DNA of 64,000 nucleotides from Macrostomum hystrix (Eukaryota; Platyhelminthes; Macrostomidae), in the NCBI GenBank assembly GCA_950097015.1, contig CATNEN010000002.1:5363001-5427000 (forward strand), read 5' to 3'. Positions 35,427 through 48,000 of the stretch are shown here, in pieces; within the stretch, counting starts at the first letter, position 1; the number at the start of each line of letters is the position of its first letter. The notes under the pieces were generated by a model. That model was not told the origin of the DNA. It saw nothing but the letters and a program-made list of their open reading frames with translations, and made no database searches. The position numbers and the translations under genes are program-made.

Positions 35427-36515
35427 TCAACGGATGTTTCAGGAATTAACGGATGTTTCAGGAATTAACGGATGTTTCAGGAATTAACGGATGTTTCAGG
35501 AATTAACGGATATTTCAGGAATTAACGGATGTTTCAGGAATTAACGGATGTTTCAGGAATTAACGGATGTTTCAGGAATTAACGGATGTTTCAGGAATTA
35601 ACGGATGTTTCAGGAATTAACGGATGTTTCTAGAATTAACGGATGTTTCTAGAATTAGCGGCTGTTTCTAGAATTAGCGGATGTTTCTAGAATTAACGGA
35701 TGTTTGTAGAATTAGCGGCTGTTTCTAGAATAAACGGATGTTTCTAGAATTAGCGGATGTTTCTAGAATTAACGGATGTTTTAGAATTAGCGGATGTTTC
35801 TTGAATAAACGGATATTTTAGAATTAACGGATGTTTCTAGAATTAGCGGCTGTTTCTAGAATTAGCGGATGTTTCTAGAATTAGCGGATGTTTCTATAAT
35901 TAACGGATTTTCCTATAATTAGCGGATGTTTTTAGAATTAACGGATTTTTTTATAATTAGCGGATTTGTTATAATTAACGGATTTTTCTAGAATAAGCGG
36001 CTGTTTCTAGAATTAGCGGATGTTTCTAGAATTAGCGGATGTTTCTAGAATTAGCGGAAGTTTCTAGAATTAGCGGATGTTTTAGAATTAACGGATTTTT
36101 GTTATAATTAGTGGATGTTTTATAATTAACGGATTTTTCTAGAATTAGCGGCTGTTTCTAGAATTAGCGGATGTTTTGTATTTAACGGATTTTTCTAGAA
36201 TTAGCGGCTGTTTCTAGGACTAACGGATGTTTCTAGAATTAGCGGATGTTTCTAGGACTAACGGATGCTTCTAGAATTAGCGGCTGTTTCTAGGACTAAC
36301 GGATGCTTCTAGAATTAGCGGCTGTTTCTAGAATTAGCGGATGTTTCTAGAATTAGCGGATGTTTCTAGAATTAGCGGATGTTTTTAGAATTAACGGATG
36401 TTTCTAGAATTAACGGATGTTTCTAGAATTAACGGATGTTTCTAGAATTAGCGGATGTTTCTAGAATTAACGGATTGTTTATAATTAGCGGATGTTTTAT
36501 AATTAACGGATTTTA
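35427..36515. repeat. 19-bp tandem array, about 57 copies, intergenic
   Basis: The left part is ACGGATGTTTCAGGAATTA; the right part is mostly GCGGATGTTTCTAGAATTA. Units mutate gradually along the array. Many right-hand units contain the palindrome TTCTAGAA. Confidence 0.95.
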
Positions 36516-37317
36516 AACAGAGTAACGATTTTTAAGCAAGAAAATTTTAGAGAAGCTTTACATTTTTGTTAGTATTTACGAATTTATTTTAGAAATAACG
36601 AACGTTAATACGCAGCAAATATTTATAAAATAGACTTCTCGTTATACAATGCTTACAGTATTAAAGACTTTGAGAAACGATTTTTTCAAAAGGTTTAAAA
36701 AGTAACGGAACGGATGGATTGACGCCACAAGGTTTCATAGGCAGCACTGCTCTACAACTGCTCTACATGCTAAGCGGCAAATATTCTTTGCCAATTGTAA
36801 CCAAAGGCAGGGCTGCACTGCTTCGTGTATTCATTTCTGTCTTCTCTTGTTAAGTGGCTCGGAAGGCTCGGAGTGCGAGATTGACTGACACCAACCAAGG
36901 TGTGTGTAGTGCTCCACTCTCTAACCCGCTGCTGCCGCTGCTGCTGCTGCTGCTCTCACCGCCCATGGCCTGTGCAGCCCTCACACACACGCGCTGCGCA
37001 CACATTAGTGGGTTCTGGGAGATTCATGTGCAGCCAACTGAGCTGCTATTTGTGCGAAGGTGAAAGGACTCGGGCCAAGCCGGGTGTTTGAGAAGCCTTC
37101 TCACATTTGAGAACACCCACGGCTTCTAGCTGAAGTTGCTTTTCTAGGGCTATATCTTGCCACAGTTTTTACTATAAAGTCTTCTTTGGTGGTGCTAAAA
37201 TAAGTTAGAGAATTTTGCTAATCCTTATCGCTGCTGCTACAATTACTCGACTAATTGGTAAGCTAGTGGTAGGGGATCTGATTGGATTGGTGGTGGAAAG
37301 GAGGGGGAAGAAGGCAT
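36516..37317. other. Intergenic, possible 5' exon of ZNF609-like gene
   Basis: A GC-rich island at 36850-37090 contains CACCAACCAAG followed by GTGTGTGT, which could be a splice donor. It also has a GCTGCTGCTGC run. No conserved coding sequence is recognised, so an untranslated first exon is only a possibility. Confidence 0.25.
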
Positions 37318-38172
37318 GCAGATTGGGAAGAAGAGAGGTAGATTGGGGAGAAAAGAGGTAGATTGGGAAGAAGAGAGGTAGATTGGGAAGAAGAGAGGTA
37401 GATTGGGGAGAAAAGAGGTAGATTGGGAAGAAGAGAGGTAGATTGGGGAGAAAAGAGGTAGATTGGGAAGAAGAGAGGTAGATTGGGGAGAAAAGAGGTA
37501 GATTGGGGAGAAGAGAGGCAGATTGGGGAGAAGAGAGACAGATTGGGGAGAAGGGAGAAATGGGGAGAAGAGAGGTTGATTCGGGAAAAGGGAGGTAGAT
37601 TGGGGAGAAGGAGAGGCAGATTGGGGAGAAGGAGAGGCAGATTGGGGAGAATGGAGAATTGGGGAGAAGGGAGAATTGGGGAGAAGGGAGAATTGGGGAG
37701 AAGGGAGAATTGGGGAGAAGAGAGGCAGATTGAGGAGAAGGAGAGGCAGATTGGGGAGAAGGAGAGGCAGATTGGGGAGAAGGAGAGGTAGATTGGGGAG
37801 AAGGAGAGGTAGATTGGGGAGATGGAGAGGTAGATTGGGGAGAAGGAGAGGCAGATTGGGGAGAAGGAGAGGTAGATTGGGGAGAAGGAGAAGCAGATTG
37901 GGGAGAAGGAGAGGCAGATTGGGGAGAAGGAGAGGCAGATTGGGGAGAAGGAGAGGTAGATTGGGGAGAAGGAGAGGCAGATTGGGGAGAAGGAGAGGCA
38001 GATTGGGGAGAAGGAGAGGCAGATTGGGGAGAAGGAGAGGCAGATTGGGGAGAAGGAGAGGTAGATTGGGGAGAAGGAGAGGTAGATTGGGGAGAAGGAG
38101 AGGTAGATTGGGGAGAAGGAGAGGCAGATTGGGGAGAAGGAGAGGCAGATTGGGGAGAAGGAGAGGTAGATT
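37318..38172. repeat. Purine-only 20-21 bp tandem array
   Basis: The core is AGATTGGGGAGAAGGAGAGG. Left units of 20 bases with GGGAAGAAGAGAGG give way to 21-base units. Apart from one TT per unit, the + strand is almost all purine. Confidence 0.95.
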
Positions 38173-38589
38173 GGCAGGCAGGCAGAGACAGATAGAGAGG
38201 GAAGAGGGTAGAGAGGAGAGAGGGGGCCGACGAAAGAGAAGTGGGAATGTATAAAATTAGTTTTTTTAATACAAGTTAGCATTTCCTCTTAAATCTATAC
38301 ACTTTATCTCGTACTAGAAATCGTTCACTTATTTTTAACTAGCCTCTTTATTTAGAAATAATGTAAAACAGAATCAGCGGCAGCAGCTGAAACCAGTGTC
38401 TTGCCGCACTGAGGTGACACACACCAGAGCCTTTTGATCCGTCTGCCTCTCCCCTCCTGCCTTCTCCTCCCAGGCCTCTGCGGTGTTGGAGCCACTTAAC
38501 GAATCAATACGCCTGACTTGGGTGTTTGGTTCGCGGCTGATAGGGCAGCCTTCGCGGCAGCACAGAGGGGACTCCCGGGGGGTAGGGCT

Positions 38590-38757
38590 TTATGCAGCAG
38601 CAGCAGCCAATGACTCGCCGCCTTTGCCAGGCCGAAATGCTTCAGTGGAAAGAGAGAAGAGATGGGATTCACAGGAGACATGCGGGGGATTGAACCCCAC
38701 CCTGCCCTGGCCACCTCTTCCTCAGTGGGCTATAAGCCGGGAACTTGCCCAACCCCT
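38590..38757 (-). mobile_element. tRNA-headed SINE-like repeat before ZNF609-like exon 1
   Basis: The reverse strand has an A-box-like TATAGCCCACTGAGG and a B-box-like GGGGTTCAATCCCC at tRNA spacing. It lies about 150 bases upstream of the exon acceptor. No target duplication was found. Confidence 0.5.
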
Positions 38758-38899
38758 TGCGCCCACCCCAGCCCGCATAGCTTCAAGGCTTGAAGGAGCG
38801 CGAAGTGTCCCTTCACTCGCCTCACTCCTCAACCTCAATTGAGATTGTCGACTTCTCATTAACAGCATCAACTGATTGTTTCCAGCTGTGTACAGCGCA

Positions 38900-38900
38900 A

Positions 38901-38947
<47 letters not shown>

Positions 38948-38995
38948 TTAAAAGTGAAGATTAAAAGGCGGTCGAGAAATTCCTGCGAAGTTCTC

Positions 38996-39045
<50 letters not shown>

Positions 39046-42000
39046 CCAGGAGGAGGTCAGGAAGGACAGGCCGGAGCTGACAACCATTTTGGCCGCTTCG
39101 CCGTCAACACCTCCGACAACCGAGGTGCCAGCGTCGTCGCCCCTGAAGGCGGAGGCCGACAGCGCTTCAAACAATCCGACAACATCGTCCTTTGCCGTCC
39201 TGTCCTCGTCCTGCTCTTCCAGCACGTCGTCAACGACTTCGGTGCACAGCGACGATAGCGAGGAGCTTGCGGTGAGCTCATTGACTTCTGGTACTTTGGG
39301 GGTCAACTGACCCCCTCAGACACTACCAAAGCTCAAGGAGGTCACCTGACCCCCTCCCGACACAACCAAAGCTCAAGGGAGTCAAAGGACCCCCTCAGAC
39401 ACCTACGAAACTCAAGGGGGTCACCTGACCTCTGTCAGGTACTACTAAAGCTCAAGGGGGTCAACTGACCCCCTCAGGCACTTCGGAAATTCAAAGGAGT
39501 TCCTTTTGAGCGTTCTTCACTAAAGGAGTGCTCAATCGTGCTTCTTGAGGACTTTCGTTACTTAAAAAAGTCTAATTGTCCCCCTAGACACTCAGGAGTC
39601 ACCTGAGTCCCTTAGGAACTTTCGAAATCCAAGATTATCTCAAACCTCAGCTGACCCTCGTCTGACTGTCAACTAGCAGGGGTCAACTGCCCTCCTTATT
39701 GACCCTCCTTTGTCATTACAGTGGCTTTCGATGCTTTAGGGGGGTCAAGTGACCTCCTAAGAGAGTAGATCTGTTAGTTAAGAGGTTCGATTGACATCTC
39801 AGAGATTATCCAGCACTCAGGGGGTCAGCTGACCTACTCAGACAGCAGAACCAGGCTCATGAGGGACAGTCTCAAAGCAGCAGATGCTCAACAAGCATTT
39901 TTGCAGATTCCAATCAATAAATTGCTGCATGGGGAGGCCGAATATTTCCAAGCCTCCCCCCGTGCATTCTGGTCCATTGCGGCCGGCACGCACCGCTGCG
40001 TCGCTTCACTGCCGTGTCACGCCAATTATTCTCCCATCCAAATCCTTCAGATTTTTTTCTCCCTCTTCGTGGCCATCCGCCATCCTTGCCCCCCGCCCCA
40101 CTCCGCGAGTGGGCCCGGCGGTGCTCAAAGGCGATGGTGGCAGAGCGAGGCCGAGCTTGAGTCCGGCTTAGGGAGGGGATCCGGATCTTTTTAGGGAAGA
40201 CGGGAACTAAGAAGCAAACGATCTCTGCTTAACCTTCGCCTCCGATCCAGTCTGAGCTGCTCAAACCGCGAGCCCGAACTCACACACACACACAAGGGGA
40301 GAAAACTCCCACAGCACCGCGGAGTCCTTCCCTTCCCTAGCTGAGCCTCCTCCCTGGGCACAAACTGGCCCGGCCACCACCAGCGGCTTCCAATGCCAAA
40401 AACTCCCCAGGGCGACTCAACTCACGCGCTCTCCCACTCTTTCCGTCTCCCTCCCCCCTACCAGCCGATTTTTTATCCCCTTTTCACTGCCTTCCCATTG
40501 CATTGGGCTGTCGCTGATGTGTTAGTGCGTGCGCGCCACTTCAAATGGGATCTCTCCATCTCTTTCTCTCCGCATCCCCTTTAGACCGGCACTTCTTCCC
40601 ATGCAGCCCGAGATAGTCCCTCTCGGCTAGCCAATCCGACTTGCCAATCCCCCCTGCCCCGCCCTGACAACCCTCAGCTCAAACCAGTCAAATCCCAGAA
40701 GAATAGCAGCAGTCTGCATTCAATACCCTCCACCCTCCTGACTGTCTGTCTTCCTCACTTCCTCAGTTTCGGAGTGCGACTGACTCTAGACCGCTTATTA
40801 GTAACTGGGATCGGAACAAGAGTCATAAATCTACAATCGCAGCGGGAATCGTAGCTAGGATCTCAGTAGTAAATAGTGCTAGAATAGCAGCAGGAATCGA
40901 AGCTAGAATCGCAGCAATTATTGCTAGAAACGCAGCAGGAAGAATATCTAGAATCGCAGAATGGAATGTTGCCAGAATCGCAGCAGGATCTGTAGCTAGA
41001 ATCGCAATAGGAACCGAATCTAGAATCGCAGCAGGAATCGTAGCTAGAATCGCAGCAGGAATCGTAGCTAGAATCGCAGCAGGAATCGTAGCTAGAATCG
41101 CAGCAGGAATCGTAGCTAGAATCGCAGCAGGAATCGTAGCTAGAATCGCGTCAGGAACTGTAGCCAGAATCGCAGCAGGAACAATATCTAGAATCGCAGC
41201 AGGAATCATAGCTAGAATCGCAGCAGGAACAATATCTAGAATCGCAGCAGGAATACGAGCGTAGTAGCCAGAATCTCAGCAGGAACTATAGCTAGAACCG
41301 CAGCAAGACCTGTAGCCAGAATCGCAGCAGTAAATGTTGCTAGAATGGCATCACAAAGTAAATCCCTTACTAATTAGTAAGGCATCGCAACTGTCTGGCT
41401 ATTGCGCAGAACAGTTCATTTGGAACGGGTACACGTGTACCTTAACGCAAAATAGCAAAATGTTCCTTGGCCCACCTAACAAACTTCACCTTGAAATTTG
41501 GCTCAAAGTTCTTGAAATGCGAGGGTGGAATCACGGACCGCCGGTTCTACCAGTTGTGTTCTAAATTTTATAGTACTAGCCGTGCCTGTTAGTGGAAAGT
41601 AATTCATTTTACGAAGTAATAACCATGCCTTGATGAAGGGGAGTGAAAGGAAGGGAGAGATGAAGGGGAGTGAGAAGAAGGGAGAGATGAAGGGGAGTGA
41701 AAGGAAGGGAGAGATGAAGGGGAGTGAAAGGAAGGGAGAGATGAAGGGGAGTGAAAGGAAGGGAGAGATGAAGGGGAGTGAAAGGAAGGGAGGGATGAAG
41801 GGGAGTGAAAGGAAGGGAGAGATGAAGGGGAGTGAGAGGAAGGGGGAGATGAAGGGGAGTGAGAGGAAGGGAGAGATGAAGGGGAGTGAAAGGAAGGGAG
41901 AGATGAAGGGGAGTGAAAGGAAGGGAGAGATGAAGGGGAGTGAGAGGAAGGGAGAGATGAAGGGGAGTGAAAGGAAGGGAGAGATGAAGGGGAGTGAGAG

Positions 42001-45000
42001 GAAGGGATAAAGGGAGAGGACGAATGTATCAGGTGGTGTCTATTGTACTTTACTTTCTTTCCTTTCTTGTCTTCTATGTCGCGAATTAAGGAAACAAGGT
42101 TTGAAAACGAATAGTCAAATTTGACTCTGCACCGTTTCGGAGAAATAATAATCGTGTGCCGTAGTCTCACACACACCCTTAGCTACAGAGTGTGAACTAA
42201 AGATAGGCAAATGTTGAAGGCAGTGTATCGTATGAGTGTGGAACATACTGCTGGAAGACAAACCAGTTAACTGTGCATGAATGCCGCCTGCAGAACTAGA
42301 AGCAACACGACAGAATCGGATAGCGAAGTGACGACTTCGGGCGATGCTGCTTTGGTGGCATTTTTTACTCGTAACAATCGTCTGGCCAAACTTGCTTTTA
42401 CGACCAGAAGCTGTTATGTATGTGCCTGAAAAAGATTTTTTGCAGTGGGAAAGACTGCTTTTGGAGGGTTGGAGAGAAAGTTCGGAGGGTAGATTAGAAG
42501 GAAAATGATAGGGTCAGTTAGATAGTCAATTAAAGGCAGATATAGGAAATCTACCGATAGATAGGTAGATTAGAAGGAAGATTGGAAGTTGGATTGGAAG
42601 CCAGATTCGAAGGGGTAGACTGAAAGGTAGACTGGAAGGTAGACTGAAAGGTAGACTGAAAGGTAGACTGGAAGGTAGACTGAAAGGTAGACTGAAAGGT
42701 AGACTGGAAGGTAGACTGAAAGGTAGACTGAAAGGTAGACTGGAAGGTAGACTGAAAGGTAGACTGGAAGGTAGACTGAAAGGTAGACTGAAAGGTAGAC
42801 TGAAGGGTAGATTGAAAGGTAGACTGAAAGGTAGATTGGAAGGTAGATTGGAAGGTAGACTGGAAGGTAGACCGGAAGGTAGATTGGAAGGTAGATTGGA
42901 AGGTAGATTGGAAGGTAGACTGGCAGGTAGATTGAAAGATAGATTGAAAGGTAGACTGCAAGATAGATTGAAAGGTAGACTGCAAGATAGATTGAAAGGT
43001 AGACTGCAAGATAGATTGAAAGGTAGACTGAAAGATAGATTGAAAGGTAGACTGAAAGATAGATTGAAAGGTAGACTGGAAGGTAGACTGGAAGGTAGAT
43101 TGAAAGGTAGATTGGAAGGTAGACTGGAAGGTAGATTGGAAGGTAGATTGGAAAGTAGGTTGGAAAGTAGATTGGAAGGTAGACGGGCAGCATTCAAGCG
43201 GAGGTTGTGAAGCACTGCAGCCTCAGTCGATGGTACTGTGTTTGTGTGAGGATGTGAGGAGCGCGCCATTGGAGGAGAATAGGTACTGAAAGACTCAAAA
43301 TACAAAAAAACTTGTATTTGCTTTTTTAAGCCCATCAAGCGACGGAAAGAACCAATAGTAGTACACGTTTTTTTAGTAATTATCCGGCCCCTTTACTCAG
43401 GTGATTTTTTCCATGGAAACAGTTCTGAGCCGCTTTATTCAGCTCATGCTCAAAGCAGTGATTGTTGAGAAACTTTTTTGTTATTTATTGGTCTAGGTAA
43501 TTAGACCCACTTTTAGCTGATATAGGATATCATGATTAATTATAGCTGGACTAATGTAGCTAGATCACCGAGAACTGGATTATCGAGAACTGGATTTTAG
43601 TGAGAAGTGGATTAAAGTGAACTGGATTAACAAGAACTGGATTAACAAGAACTGGATTAACAAGAACTGGATTAACGAGTACGGATTAACGAGTACTGGA
43701 TTAACAAGAACTGGATTAACGAGTACGGATTAACGAGAACTGGATTACTAAGAACTGGATTAACGGGTATGGATTAACAAGAACTGGATTAACGAGTACG
43801 GATTAACGAGAACTGGATTACCGAGTACGTATTAACGAGAACTGGATTACCGAGTACTGGATTAACAAGAACTGGATTAACGAGTACGGATTAACGAGAA
43901 CTGGATTACCGAGTACGTATTAACAAGAACTGGATTAACGAGTACTGGATTAACAAGAACTGGATTAACGAGTACGGATTAACGAGAACTGGATTAGCGA
44001 GTACGTATTAACGAGAACTGGATTACCGAGTACGTATTAACGAGAACTGGATTACCGAGTACGTATTAACAAGAACTGGATTAACGAGTACTGGATGAAC
44101 AAGAACTGGATTAACGAGTACGGATTAACGAGAACTGGATTAACGAGAAGTGGATTAACCAGAAGTGGACAAACGAGAACTGGATTAGTGAGAAGTGGAT
44201 TAAAGAGAATTGGATTACTAAGAACTGGATTAACGGGTATGGATTAACGAGAACTGGATTACTAAGAACTGGATTAACGAGTATGGATTAACAAGAACTG
44301 GATTAACGAGTACGGATTAACGAGAACTGGATTAACGAGTACTGGATTAACAAGAACTGGATTATTGAGAAGTGGATTAGAGAGAACTGGATAAACGAGA
44401 AGTTGGGAAATTGTAAAAAGGAGGCTATTTAGACAGTGACATTTTAAGAGACAGACTTAACATTGATGGAGATAGACAATGAGACGATGAGACTCGTGAC
44501 TCGTAAGAGACAATAGGATTCGTAAGGGATAAACAATGAGATTTGTGAGACAGAGGCAATGAGATTTGTGAGAGATAGACAATGAGATTTGTGAGAGATA
44601 GACGATGAGATTTGTGAGAGATAGACGATGAGATTTGTGAGAGATAGACGATGAGATTTGTGAGAGATAGACGATGAGATTTGTGAGAGATAGACGATGA
44701 GATTTGTGAGAGATAGACGATGAGATTTGTGAGAGATAGACGATGAGATTTGTGAGACAGAGGCAATGAGATTTGTGAGAGATAGACAATGAGATTTGTG
44801 AGAGATAGACGATGAGATTTGTGAGAGATAGACGATGAGATTTGTGAGAGATAGACGATGAGATTTGTGAGAGATAGACGATGAGATTTGTGAGAGATAG
44901 ACGATGAGATTTGTGAGAGATAGACGATGAGATTTGTGAGAGATAGACGATGAGATTTGTGAGAGATAGACGATGAGATTTGTGAGAGATAGACGATGAG

Positions 45001-48000
45001 ATTTGTGAGAGATAGACGATGAGATTTGTGAGAGATAGACGATGAGATTTGTGAGAGATAGACGATGAGATTTGTGAGAGATAGACGATGAGATTTCTGA
45101 GAGATAGACGATGAGATTTGTGAGAGATAGACGATGAGATTTGTGAGAGATAGACGATGAGATTTGTGAGAGATAGACGATGAGATTTGTGAGAGATAGA
45201 CGATGAGATTTGTGAGAGATAGACGATGAGATTTGTGAGAGATAGACGATGAGATTTGTGAGAGATAGACAATGAGATTTGTGAGAGATAGACAATGAGA
45301 TTGCGAGTTGGTCCTATAATTTTTAATACCGCGATCCAGAAAGATGGCTGATAAAACTGACAGTCGTACAAAAGCCGGCCAGCAAAAATACTTTTATCCC
45401 ACTCTGTGGGGATAGAACATGCAAAAAGGGCCGCGCGGAGGCAGATCTGCCACCTTGGCTCTAACCAACACAACAGCCGAGACATCCCAGATCCCCAAAC
45501 CAGCCCCTATCTGAGTGAGTGAAGCATTGTCTGAATTGCTTTGCGACTCAGAGCACTCAGGCAGCACTCAACACCGGAGTGTTTTTCCATTGTGCTGCGG
45601 CATTTTAAACCCTAGCAGATAATGATGGATTTCGTGTCTGTTGCTGCAAAATTGACTGCCTTGAGTAGAGCTGAGCAGTTCTGCTGGTATTGTTGTTTGA
45701 AAATTACCTATCAACTTTAAGGATGCACCCACACTGTTGTTTACTCTCGACATTATCTCCCCTCACCTCTTCCCATCCTCTCACCTTCCTCTCTCCCCCA
45801 TCCTCTCACCTCCCTCTCTCCCCCATCCTCTCACCTCCCTCTCTTCCCCATCCTCTCACCTCCCTCTCTTCCCCATCCTCAAACCTCCCTCTCTTCCCCA
45901 TCCTCTCACCTCCCTCTCTCCCCCATCCTCTAACCTCCCTCTCTTCCCCATCCTCTCACCTCCCTCTCTTCCCCATCGTCTCACCTCCCTCTCTTCCCCA
46001 TCCTCTAACCTCCCTCTCTCCCCCATCCTCTAACCTCCCTCTCTTCCCCATCCTCTAACCTCCCTCTCTTCCCCATCCTCTCACCTCCCTCTCTTCCCCA
46101 TCCTCTAACCTCCCTCTCTCCCCCATCCTCTCACCTCCCTCTCTTCCCCATCCTCTAACCTCCCTCTCTTCCCCATCCTCTAACCTCCCTCTCTTCCCTA
46201 TCCTCTAACCTTCCTCTCTTCCCCATCCTTTAACCTCCCTCTCTTCCCCATCCTCTAACCTTCCTCTCTTCCCCATCCTTTAACCTCCCTCTCTTCCCCA
46301 TCCTCTCACCTCCCTCTCTTCCCCATCCTTTAACCTCCCTCTCTTCCCCATCCTCTCACCTCCCTCTCTTCCCCATCCTCTAACCTCCCTCTCTTCCCCA
46401 TCCTCTAACCTCCCTCTCTTCCCCATCCTCTAACCTCCCTCTCTTCCCTATCCTCTAACCTTCCTCTCTTCCCCATCCTTTAACCTCCCTCTCTTCCCCA
46501 TCCTCTAACCTCCCTCTCTTCCCCATCCTCTAACCTCCCTCTCTTCCCCATCCTCTAACCTCCCTCTCTTCCCCATCCTCTAACCTCCCTCTCTTCCCTA
46601 TCCTCTAACCTTCCTCTCTTTCCCATCCTTTAACCTCCCTCTCTTCCCCATCCTCTAACCTCCCTCTCTTCCCCATCCTCTAACCTCCCTCTCTTCCCCA
46701 TCTTCTCACCTCCCTCTCTTCCCCATCCTCTCACCTCCCTCTCTTCCCCATCCTCTAACCTCCCTCTCTTCCCCATTCTCACCTTCCTCTCTCCCCCCAT
46801 CCTCTAACCTCCCTCTCTTCCCCATTCTCACCTTCCTCTCTCCCCCCATCCTCTAACCTCCCTCTCTTCCCCATTCTCACCTTCCTCTCTCCCCCCATCC
46901 TCTCACTTTCCCTTCTTCCAAAAGCTGAATTCCGGAGCAGAGTATTGAGAAGAGGTGCGCACCCGTTTCTCCCCTGCCAGGCAACGTCAAGCCAGAAGCT
47001 GAAGAAGGACACTGGGACTAACACTGAGTCAAAGGGCACCGTGACAGAGCCCGAGTGTCTCGGTCCCTGCGAACCCGGCACCAGCATCAACCTGGATGGC
47101 ATCGTCTGGCTGGAGACCAACTCAGGTTAGTCTTGGAAAAAGTTTTCAAAATTGATCACATTCGAATGTATATGCCGAACTGCTTTATTGTTTTATCACA
47201 AGTTGGTCCGAATTCCATTTATCCTTTTTAATCGTTCTTTGCGAATTAATCTGACCTTTGATGAAAGTCTATCCCTTTCTAAGCCCTTGATTTATCCCAT
47301 CGCCTAACTTCCTTTTATCCACGTAGGATTAAAGGACCTAATCCAACATTTAATCCCTTACATTCTAAGTCCTCAAATCTTTATGCTTAAAGTCATTGCC
47401 AATAACGAGACAGTCAGATCACAATTCAACTCCAGTTTAATCTCTGACTCATTTATTCTCACTCAAGATTTGTAACAAAACTCCTCTCTGTCTGCTTGTC
47501 TGTAAATCTGTCTGCTTGTCTGTAAATCTGTCTGCTTGTCTGTAAATCTGTCTGCTTGTCTGTAAATCTGTCTGCTTGTCTGTAAATCTGTCTGCTTGTC
47601 TGTCTGCTTGTCTGTAAATCTGTCTGCTTGTCTGTAAATCTGTCTGCTTGTCTGTAAATCTGTCTGCTTGTCTGTAAATCTGTCTGCTTGTCTGTAAATC
47701 TGTCTGCTTGTCTGCAAATCTGTCTGCTTGTCTGTAAATCCGTCTGCTTGTCTGTAAATCTGTCTGCTTGTCTGTAAATCTGTCTGCTTGTCTGTAAATC
47801 TGTCTGCTTGTCTGTAAATCTGTCTGCTTGTCTGTAAATCTGTCTGCTTGTCTGTAAATCTGTCTGCTTGTCTGTAAATCTGTCTGCTTGTCTGTAAATC
47901 TGTCTGCTTGTCTGTAAATCTGTCTGCTTGTTTGTAAATCTGTCTGCTTGTCTGTAAATCTGTCTGCTTGTCTGTAAATCTGTCTGCTTGTCTGCAAATC

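Noticed and set aside
42526-43338. Overlapping open frames on both strands of the 12-bp array
   Set aside because: A unit divisible by three with no stops opens frames on both strands by construction.
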